Positions 24,201 to 29,343 of a stretch of DNA of 37,838 bases are shown piece by piece. The stretch's first letter is position 1. The number at the start of each line of letters is the position of its first letter. The notes under the pieces are model-generated. The model had not been told where the DNA came from. It saw nothing but the letters and a program-made list of their open reading frames with translations, and searched no databases. Origin of the DNA: Microbacteriaceae bacterium PS02067 (GTDB lineage: Bacteria; Actinomycetota; Actinomycetes; Actinomycetales; Microbacteriaceae); assembly GCA_029960085.1 (NCBI GenBank), contig JASCPG010000028.1, positions 1-37,838 of the forward strand. Direction: 5' to 3'. A program made the position numbers and the translations under genes.

Positions 24201-24630
24201 GTGGCTCGATCTCGTGGGCGAAGACCCCGCGGCCGCGCCGACCGCGAACCTCACCCAGGCGTTGCGTCTGGTGAAGGGGCAGCCGTTCGAAGGCGTCAAG
24301 GAGAAGTTCTACGGCTGGGCCGAGCCGATCCGCTACGAGATCATCGCCGCGGTCGGCGATGCTGCGCACGAACTCGCGACCAGGTCGCTGCGAGCTGGGG
24401 ACTGCGCCAACGCACGCCTCGCGGCCGCGGTCGGCCGGATGGTCGACCCGGTCAACGAGATCTTCTGGCGCGACGCTCTCAAGGCCGAGCACCAGGCCGG
24501 CGACCCGACCGGCGTCGAGCGGCTCGTGAAGCAGCTGGAGAGCCACCTGGACAGCTTCGAGGACGGCTATGAAGCCGAGCCCGAGACCCAGGAGCTCATC
24601 GCCTCGATCCGGCAGCGAGACGCGAGCTGA
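21286..24630 (+). CDS. Membrane LysM-BTAD protein
   Basis: The 1114-residue protein joins wall-binding and SARP-like domains. TM helices lie at about residues 8-28, 52-74 and 97-117. Two LysM domains (161-216, YTVQDGDSLWRIAQQ; 239-296, VTVASGDTLWAIAEQ) follow, then an acidic Ala/Gly linker and TM4 (405-422). Counting helices with the N-terminus inside puts LysM outside and the rest in the cytosol. The middle part (about 440-760) resembles a P-loop-type fold without Walker A. An acidic linker with repeated DETA/VDET units (about 805-845) leads to a winged-helix region (about 855-960) and a BTAD helical domain (about 965-1114). Known proteins of this architecture lack a firm function. It could sense the wall or pilus and act on transcription or assembly. 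GGAGG precedes the ATG. Confidence 0.8.
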   Translation: MRILKGLGSLVALLVLLVGIPVGLIVFAGNPIPSWDEVMRLTSVPDYGGKFFMGSLLPIVAWILWGTFAAGFLVELPAQLRRVPAPRLPGLRLQQQGAGFLIAAVVVMFAGVSPAIAAPSSASAAEPTAAAASVSSTITPAAAVKAQTETAVAAEAPAAPTYTVQDGDSLWRIAQQTLGSGERWKEIADLNYGVAQADGWSLTPENWLNAGWVLTLPSDAPSGVSSSAETTVETTTVEKEVTVASGDTLWAIAEQELGDGNRYPEIFNATKDDVQPDGRHLTDPDLIYPGWVVDVPVTVEATVPVAPPAETGGVEDVAPGAGTSETGADAGASSHVDEGAGAQADVDELGGGAVGAIPGATTAPGAADDATTGQEPAEQAPAAEQAADDAADTDWIDEIFNVRTAGGLGALAAAGLLVFLGVRRMKQRRDRKPGQRISMPEGAASDMELALRAVENPLGMDHVDHALRHLAAWAQETGNALPPVYALRLSDVEIALYLDAPAELPAPFVEVSDDKMAWSVDPEELPPLERVPSAPYPALVTLGQDLGDAHVMVDLEHIGALNMIGSDESVRGALTGLAVELATSQWAEDLRITLVGIAPELPEALDTGRFRHVDNIDALLHTLRAQATETERALEELGVDSIEQARSAGLEAESWTPEIVILGAMPDEQARAELADLVTRLPRVGIAAITAGELAGDWTMHLDDDHTAQLQIPAAEHTLPLTPQIVNAEEYASILQLLDSSDQVVTNDSDWAPADEVTLDDLPPADTTLRDVEEDTRAEDGDADEWKSILHSLLPAKSADVAAPPADEVAEEADETAVDETAEVADETANVDVAPEAEAEAATKEPAGPVRPIVPLRGAPYVQILGPVQIVGAQGPAPKTPATSKTNQSVVQRATELIAFLALNPRATAVQVHGALWPGKDPHGGAAQQTRNSHTSRARSWLGVSPAGEQYLPRVGAEGYRLREEVRTDWQLWLDLVGEDPAAAPTANLTQALRLVKGQPFEGVKEKFYGWAEPIRYEIIAAVGDAAHELATRSLRAGDCANARLAAAVGRMVDPVNEIFWRDALKAEHQAGDPTGVERLVKQLESHLDSFEDGYEAEPETQELIASIRQRDAS

Positions 24631-24632
24631 GC

Positions 24633-25214
24633 ATGACCGCGACTCCCGAGTACTCCCGACCGGTGGAGATCCTCCCGGCCTCCTGGATCCAGGTCGCTGG
24701 AAGGATCTCCGTCGCGCTGGCCGCTGGCGCCGCCTTCGCGGCCGCGGGAGCGCTCGGGGGCGTTGAGGTCGTGCAGTGGACCCTCGCGGCCGCGGTCGCC
24801 GCATTCGGAGTCTGGCTGGCCGTGTGGGACTTCCGGGAGCACCGGCTGCCCAACGCGATCGTCTTCCCGCTCTACGGCGTCGTAGGGGCCGCTCTGGCCG
24901 TCCTGGGGGCGTTCACGGGCGACTGGGGGCGGGTAGGCCTCGCCGTGGCCGGCGGGGTCATTCTCTGGTGCGTCTACTTCGCCCTCGGGCTCGCCGGCGC
25001 AGTCGGGTTCGGAGACGTCAAGCTCGCCGGCGCGCTCGGCGCCTGGCTGGCCTGGTTCGGTCTCCCGCTCCTGATCCCCGCGACGATCCTCGCCTACCTG
25101 CTCGCGCTGCCCCACACGCTCGTCATCCTCGCCCGGCGCCGCGGCGGCCGCGTCCCCTTCGGCCCGTACATGATCGCCGGCGCCCTCATCGCCGGGATCA
25201 CCGCGACCGTATGA
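24633..25214 (+). CDS. Type IV prepilin peptidase (TadV/CpaA-like)
   Basis: The 193-residue polytopic protein is an A24-family aspartyl peptidase that would cut the leaders of the pilin-like proteins at 18147-19616. Both catalytic Asp are visible: D66 in WDFREHRLPN, and D128 in the GFGD motif. The hydrophobic helices are well formed. It lacks the N-terminal methylase-type zinc domain of long PilD enzymes, as expected for TadV. The gene starts 2 bp after the LysM-BTAD stop and its own stop overlaps the next ATG. A dedicated peptidase makes the Tad locus self-sufficient. Confidence 0.88.
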   Translation: MTATPEYSRPVEILPASWIQVAGRISVALAAGAAFAAAGALGGVEVVQWTLAAAVAAFGVWLAVWDFREHRLPNAIVFPLYGVVGAALAVLGAFTGDWGRVGLAVAGGVILWCVYFALGLAGAVGFGDVKLAGALGAWLAWFGLPLLIPATILAYLLALPHTLVILARRRGGRVPFGPYMIAGALIAGITATV

Positions 25215-25942
25215 GGCTCATCCCCGACACCGCCGTCTCCCGGGAGCTCGGCGAAGAGATCGTCAGCATCCTCGCGGGGGCAGTACTCCCTGGAGGAGAC
25301 TGCGCGGCGTGCGGGCGGCAGCTCGGCGAGGGTGCGTTTCGTCTTTCTGTCTACCCGCAGCCCACCGGCGGCGTCCTGGTGACGGCCGTGCACGCCACGT
25401 GCGGGACCTCCAACCTGCAACGTGGCGGTCTTCTCGTCGTGCCGCCGGGCACGTGGACGGCGGCTGGCGCTGTCATCACCACAGTCAAGGCAACGCCCTC
25501 ACGCACCTGGTGGGGTGGGCGACGCGAGCAGCTCGAGGAGACGCCCGTCCCTCTCGTGATCGTGAGCCCGTCCTGCGACGTGTTCTACCTCGGCCGCCGC
25601 GACGGCCGGCTCATCACGCCCGCGGAGCAGCTGCTCCTGGAGGGGTACGACCGCGCCGGTGAGATCCGATTCCACGCGGCCGCCCGGGAGGATCTCACCG
25701 TCTCCCTCGACACGGACGAGCTCACGATCAGCCCTCTGTTCCTCGACGAGTACTCCATCGACGTGCGCGCAGGGTTCGACGGCCTGCTCGACGGCGCCGG
25801 CGGCCTGCTCCTGGCAATCACCCACGAGCCCATCGGCGCCCTCGCCGCGGGGGAGGCCGATGGGGCCGAGCTTGAGCGCGTCACCACCTCCCCGCACAGC
25901 GCGTTCGCGTGGATCCCCGCCGAGTCGATCCGAAGGCCCTGA
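25211..25942 (+). CDS. Zinc-binding-like protein of unknown function
   Basis: The 243-residue protein has an N-terminal C31-x2-C34 pair (GDCAACGRQ) and a later H61-x2-C64 (HATCGTS), which could bind zinc. The rest looks like an alpha/beta domain, with LVIVSPSCDVFYLGRRDGR and an acidic stretch. It has no signal or TM. The ATG overlaps the peptidase stop (ATGA), so it ends the Tad operon. I do not recognise the family. A regulatory role is one option, but nothing in the sequence shows it. Confidence 0.6.
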   Translation: MRLIPDTAVSRELGEEIVSILAGAVLPGGDCAACGRQLGEGAFRLSVYPQPTGGVLVTAVHATCGTSNLQRGGLLVVPPGTWTAAGAVITTVKATPSRTWWGGRREQLEETPVPLVIVSPSCDVFYLGRRDGRLITPAEQLLLEGYDRAGEIRFHAAAREDLTVSLDTDELTISPLFLDEYSIDVRAGFDGLLDGAGGLLLAITHEPIGALAAGEADGAELERVTTSPHSAFAWIPAESIRRP

Positions 25943-25969
25943 CGCCGCCGCCACCTCTACCGATATCTA

Positions 25970-26008
25970 GCGGAATCTAGGGAATCGCTAGACTTCCCTA
26001 GATTCCGC
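25970..26008. promoter_or_regulatory. Perfect 15-bp-arm palindrome upstream of the toxin-antitoxin genes
   Basis: GCGGAATCTAGGGAA (25970-25984) and TTCCCTAGATTCCGC (25994-26008) are perfect inverted repeats around a 9-base spacer that itself contains GCTAG. It lies 41 bp before the antitoxin ATG and 27 bp after the Tad operon stop. It is likely the operator bound by the Xre antitoxin. It could also end the upstream operon as a hairpin. Confidence 0.75.
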
Positions 26009-26016
26009 GACCGATA

Positions 26017-26034
26017 CCCAATATGGAAATTGGG
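26017..26034. promoter_or_regulatory. Second inverted repeat next to the antitoxin start
   Basis: CCCAAT (26017-26022) and ATTGGG (26029-26034) are separated by ATGGAA. Outer GATAC (26013-26017) and GTATC (26036-26040) nearly extend the dyad. It sits between the large palindrome and the ATG, where the -10 region or transcription start would lie. A second operator half is plausible. Confidence 0.55.
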
Positions 26035-26048
26035 CGTATCGTGGAGGT

Positions 26049-26519
26049 ATGGCCAAGCGAACCTTCACTGCACGATCGGCAGCGACCGGCAAGATCTCTG
26101 CCGGGAAGTCGATCGCCAAGAACCCCACGAGCAAGGCCGGCGCGGCGCTGAGGGATGCGGCGGCGAAGCGGTCCAACTACGTCGTCGTGATCCAGATCGC
26201 TGACCGCGCCAACGCGGTCGCGGCCGCACTCGGGAGCAAGGCGCAGCTCGCGTCGATGCTCGAGGTGTCCCCGTCGCAGCCGACCCGGTGGATCGACGGA
26301 TCTGAGCGCCCGAACCCGGAGAACGCTCGCGTGATCGTCGACCTCGACCACGTCATCGCTCGCGCGGGCCTGCTGTGGAAGCCGTCCGTGATCGGTTCGT
26401 GGCTCAATGGCAGCAACGCCTTCCTCGACGGCGCGCGGCCGATCGACGTGCTCAGGACGACCGGCTCTGCACCTGTCATCGACGCGCTCGACCAGGAGCT
26501 CGCCGGCGGCTACGCCTGA
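26049..26519 (+). CDS. Xre-type antitoxin (MbcA/ParS-like)
   Basis: The 156-residue protein has a basic N-terminal tail (about 1-42), an HTH (about 63-85, GSKAQLASMLEVSPSQPTRW) and the C-terminal toxin-binding domain of RES-Xre systems. That domain is SWLNGSNAFLDGARPIDVLR with the V-IDALDQELAGGYA end. It should neutralise the RES toxin encoded next and repress the pair at the palindromes upstream. GGAGG is only 1 bp from the ATG, too close for normal use, so the start may be leaderless or lie further downstream. The TGA overlaps the toxin ATG. Confidence 0.85.
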   Translation: MAKRTFTARSAATGKISAGKSIAKNPTSKAGAALRDAAAKRSNYVVVIQIADRANAVAAALGSKAQLASMLEVSPSQPTRWIDGSERPNPENARVIVDLDHVIARAGLLWKPSVIGSWLNGSNAFLDGARPIDVLRTTGSAPVIDALDQELAGGYA

Positions 26520-27088
26520 TGCTGCTTCACCGCGTCCTCCTGCACGACCCCGCAGCTGCTCCCGGAAAGTCCGGCCACGCCACCTACCTGCACAAGCCGC
26601 AAGGCGCCGGCCGATGGGACAACCCCGCGCTCTACGACGCCTGGTACCTCTCACCCGCAGCCGAGGGCGCCGTGGGGGAGACCCTGGGCAACCTCGCCAC
26701 CTGGTCGGCTGACATGCTCGAGCACCCCAGCGGGCTGCGCCGCGCGCTCGCGACGTTCTCCGTCGACGACGACCTGTCGATCTTCGACTTCGACGACGCA
26801 ACGAACCTGCAGCACCTCGGGATGCGACCCAGCCAGGTCGTGATCCGCAACAAGGCATTCACCCAGAGCAAGGCCGCGGCGCTGTTCGCCGAGACCCACC
26901 ACGACGGACGACGCCGGTGGGCGGGCGTGAGCTGGTGGTCGTACCACCGCCCGTCGTGGCGGAACGTCATGTTGTGGGCGACACCCGCAGAACCCGCCCC
27001 GCTCACACTCCAGAGCGTTCAACCGCTCACTCTCAGCTCGATCGCGGTCATCGAAGCCGCGCGCGCCCTGAGCAAGCCGCTTCCGTAG
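26519..27088 (+). CDS. RES-domain toxin (NAD-degrading type)
   Basis: The 189-residue protein carries the RES fold: R5 in the first strand, GAGRWDNP, AWYLSPAAEGAVGE, and further conserved aromatic positions. Characterised RES toxins (MbcT and relatives) degrade NAD+ and halt growth until the Xre partner binds. The Arg, Tyr and Glu expected in the active site are present. The order antitoxin then toxin, with overlapping stop and start (TGATG), is standard. The system is likely a plasmid addiction module. It ends 33 bp from the convergent gene at 27122. Confidence 0.85.
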   Translation: MLLHRVLLHDPAAAPGKSGHATYLHKPQGAGRWDNPALYDAWYLSPAAEGAVGETLGNLATWSADMLEHPSGLRRALATFSVDDDLSIFDFDDATNLQHLGMRPSQVVIRNKAFTQSKAAALFAETHHDGRRRWAGVSWWSYHRPSWRNVMLWATPAEPAPLTLQSVQPLTLSSIAVIEAARALSKPLP

Positions 27089-27121
27089 CTCGAGCGACAC
27101 CTTCGTGCGAGGGCGAGGACC

Positions 27122-28438
27122 CTACGAGTGGGCGCGCGGATCGTCTGAGTCGTGTGACCAGAACTCGTCCGGGGCAACATCCCAGACCTTCACCGTCTTC
27201 CCCTCGTGGACGCGGGAACGGGTCAGCTTGCCGGCTTCGTCTCTTTCCACCAGGCCGACGAGCTCGAGGGCAGCCGAGAGCTGTGGCAACGAGGGTCGCT
27301 CGTCGACGGCGAGATCTGCAGCCAGAAGTGCGCGCGCCGGCGCGCACAGCAGCAGTAGTCGGCCATTGGTGAGGATCCCGACCCGGCGGCCGCTCTTGGA
27401 GCTCTCCTCCGAGAACGAGCCGTGCGAGTCGTACACGTGCGCGCGCCCTTCGTCGATCGCGCGGCGGACGGAGCCCACGAGCGCGTCGACCAGGTGAGGA
27501 TCCGCGGCGGCGGTCGTCGACGGCGATGACGCCCGCGCCGGCTTCGCACGAAGCTCCACGGTCGTAGTGGTCGGCCGTGCCGGCCGCCGCGTCGCGGAGC
27601 GTTCGACCTGGCCGCCAGGGCGAGCGCGCGTCTCGGGAGCATCGCTCATCGACGGCGGCCTCGGCGACTCCCGAGTCCACGGCCACGCATCGAAGGGCAG
27701 TTGGTGGGCGTCGAGGAACTGGTCCAGCAGCCGCAACCCGAAGCGACACGCGGCAACGGACGACCGGTCGGTCTCTGGCACACGATGCATCCCGGCCCAC
27801 ATGTCGAGGTAGTCGTCCATCGATGGGGCGCCGGCACCGCGCATCCAGTCCCGGATCCTCCGGCCGAGCTCGACGCGCGCGTGTGCGGTCTCGCCGGCCA
27901 CGATCTCGCTGTACTGGCTCCGCTCGAGGTCCGGGGAGAGCTCGAGCGAGAAGACCCGGTCCCGGAAGTCGGGAAGCATCGCGCGATCGCCGGTGATGAT
28001 CGTCGCCGGTGGCACGCCCTCCGCCAGCTCCCCACTCCGCCCCATCGCAGCGCTCAGCTCGAGGCCATCCAGGATCTTCCGCAGCTCCCTCTTCAACAAA
28101 GTCGGACGATGCGCAGGGACCAGATCCTCCAGCACCATCGGATGCTCGATGACGAACCACTCGCCCTTGCGCATCTCGAACGGGATCCCATCCGCGCGCA
28201 GCTCACTCCACGGGCGGCCACCGAGCTCAGCGAGAGCGAACGCCGCCATCACCTTGTCCGGCGCATCACCGTAGAGATAGATCGGCTTCGGGAACGGCCG
28301 CCACAATGAGAACACCATCGCGCCCACGAGCCGCTCCACGGCGGGAGCTCCGCGCAGCGCGGCAAGTGCCCTCGGCACCAGATCCTCGACGCTCACGACC
28401 TCCACGCCGCCCACTCTGACAGAGACAGAGACCCCCAA
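27122..28438 (-). CDS. Degenerate DUF927-like helicase paralogue without P-loop
   Basis: The 438-residue protein is not an obvious enzyme. By eye it is colinear with the helicase part of the 1672-residue replication protein nearby. YLYGDAPDKVMAAFALAELG (55-74) matches YLNGAAGSGKSTLARLG. MVLEDLVP (101-108) matches PVLADDFVD. RELRKILDGLELSA (117-130) matches LENLVRALFDGGGHVA, and ATIITGDRAMLPDFRDRVFS (145-164) matches the sensor-like ASVIATGQIGITGSALQRLF. A C-terminal winged-helix-like part also matches. The Walker A GxxGxGKS is replaced by GDAPDK, so it should not hydrolyse ATP. It could bind or regulate the active helicase. The start is uncertain: TTG 28438, or GTG at 28414, 28405 or 28396. 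It points away from the candidate origin. Confidence 0.6.
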   Translation of the reverse strand: MGVSVSVRVGGVEVVSVEDLVPRALAALRGAPAVERLVGAMVFSLWRPFPKPIYLYGDAPDKVMAAFALAELGGRPWSELRADGIPFEMRKGEWFVIEHPMVLEDLVPAHRPTLLKRELRKILDGLELSAAMGRSGELAEGVPPATIITGDRAMLPDFRDRVFSLELSPDLERSQYSEIVAGETAHARVELGRRIRDWMRGAGAPSMDDYLDMWAGMHRVPETDRSSVAACRFGLRLLDQFLDAHQLPFDAWPWTRESPRPPSMSDAPETRARPGGQVERSATRRPARPTTTTVELRAKPARASSPSTTAAADPHLVDALVGSVRRAIDEGRAHVYDSHGSFSEESSKSGRRVGILTNGRLLLLCAPARALLAADLAVDERPSLPQLSAALELVGLVERDEAGKLTRSRVHEGKTVKVWDVAPDEFWSHDSDDPRAHS

Positions 28439-28835
28439 CCGGGGTCATTTGGGGCGAAATCGGCGGCGTGTTACCGATTTTCCGGCGCCCTCCACCCCCG
28501 GAATCACGCGGATGTTACCGACCCATCCCACGCCGGAAGACCTGCGCAAAGAACTTGGATAATCTTTCTGACCTGGGTTTTACTAAGCTCTGAGGCACTG
28601 AAGACGTAACCGTTACCGGGAACTCAACACACATACGTGTTAACCCCCAAATGCCCCAGCGGCAGGAGTTCCGGGAAGCAACGGCGCCGGAGGACTGAAA
28701 AACTTCGGGACCCGATGTCCGGATAACGTCGGAACTTGCACCTATGACGTTCATGGGTGAGCTGATCGATCCGACACGCCAGGCGCGCGGAGAAGTAATC
28801 CTGAATCTGCTTCAGGTGTGTGCTAAACATGGCGC
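28439..28835. other. Repeat-bearing intergenic region, candidate replication origin
   Basis: No gene is visible in these 397 bases, which lie between divergent replication-type genes. TGTTACCGA occurs at 28469-28477 and 28513-28521, with a further GTTACCG at 28612-28618 inside GTAAC-C-GTTAC. AACAC/GTGTT arms flank ACATAC at 28626-28641, next to GTTAAC. TCCGGCGCC (28481) and GGCGCCGGA (28684) form a distant inverted pair. Short AT-rich spots occur, for example GGATAATC near 28558. The repeats and the adjacency to the replication gene suggest an origin and/or promoters. I cannot define its limits. Confidence 0.45.
28800..28816. promoter_or_regulatory. Inverted repeat and possible leaderless promoter before the small RHH gene
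   Basis: CCTGAA (28800-28805) and TTCAGG (28811-28816) are perfect arms around 5 bases. A TAAACA at 28824-28829 could be a -10 box placing transcription start at the ATG 28836, which has no ribosome site. The dyad would then cover the -35 region and could be an autoregulatory operator. Confidence 0.4.
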
Positions 28836-29099
28836 ATGGATGAGCCGAGGAAGCCGGGGATGCAGCCCCGCGGGAAGCGGATCACCGTTTCGTCCCGAGT
28901 CCCAATCGAGCACCACGCCGTCTACAACCAGGCAGCAGAGGATCTTGGGATCCCGCTGGGGAGCCTGGTCGAGCTGCGCCTCGCCGAGCTCTATGGGCTC
29001 GAGATCCCGACGTACATCCAGCAAGAACTGCGGCGTGCTCAGGCTCGCCGAGAAGCCGAAGAGTCGCGACAGGAGTTGCCGATGCTGCGCACCGCATAA
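28836..29099 (+). CDS. Small RHH/CopG-like DNA-binding protein
   Basis: The 87-residue protein has a basic N-terminus, then KRITVSSRVPIEHHAVYNQAAEDLGIPLGSLVELRLAELYGL, a strand-helix-helix pattern as in CopG/RHH repressors. A charged C-terminal helix follows. Such small proteins often control copy number or the replication gene downstream. No ribosome site precedes the ATG; a leaderless message fits the promoter-like bases at 28824. A later ATG at 28860 is possible but would cut the basic arm. It ends just before a strong hairpin. Confidence 0.6.
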   Translation: MDEPRKPGMQPRGKRITVSSRVPIEHHAVYNQAAEDLGIPLGSLVELRLAELYGLEIPTYIQQELRRAQARREAEESRQELPMLRTA

Positions 29100-29102
29100 A
29101 GG

Positions 29103-29138
29103 CGAAGATCCCGCAGCTTGGCAGCTGCAGGATCTTCG
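29103..29138 (+). terminator. Hairpin after the small RHH gene
   Basis: CGAAGATCCCGCAGC (29103-29117) and GCTGCAGGATCTTCG (29124-29138) pair with one mismatch around TTGGCA. It begins 4 bp after the stop codon. No T-run follows. It probably attenuates or ends transcription before the replication gene. Confidence 0.7.
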
Positions 29139-29232
29139 AGAGTCTGTTCCGGACCAATGTGCTTTGGCGAGCTAGGTCCGAGTTTTGAGTTAGAGCCCTT
29201 GGCAGGGGCCCGACTACCACGTAAGGAGGTCG

Positions 29233-29343
29233 ATGCACGTCATGGTACCCGAAGTTCGTCTTTTTCTGAAGCAGGTACGGCATTGTCGTGTCGGCACTCC
29301 TCTCGCGGTCTACGCGGGGGGAGTGGCGGATGACGCTGACTGA
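29233..29343 (+). CDS. Possible 36-residue leader ORF overlapping the replication gene
   Basis: An ORF beginning MHVMVPEVRLFLKQVRHC has AAGGAGGT just upstream (3 bp from the first ATG, 12 bp from the second at 29242). Its TGA lies 14 bp inside the replication gene start at 29330. A near-consensus ribosome site on a short overlapping ORF suggests a leader that couples or limits translation of the large protein. It also contains the TTCGTCTTTTTC motif seen near 1815 and 10217. It may be chance. Confidence 0.4.
   Translation: MHVMVPEVRLFLKQVRHCRVGTPLAVYAGGVADDAD

Noticed and set aside
21547..24804. A 1085-codon open frame on the minus strand
   Set aside because: It is antisense to the LysM-BTAD gene. 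It arises from GC-rich third positions, reads as Arg/Gly/Val/Asp-rich text without domains, and has no ribosome site.
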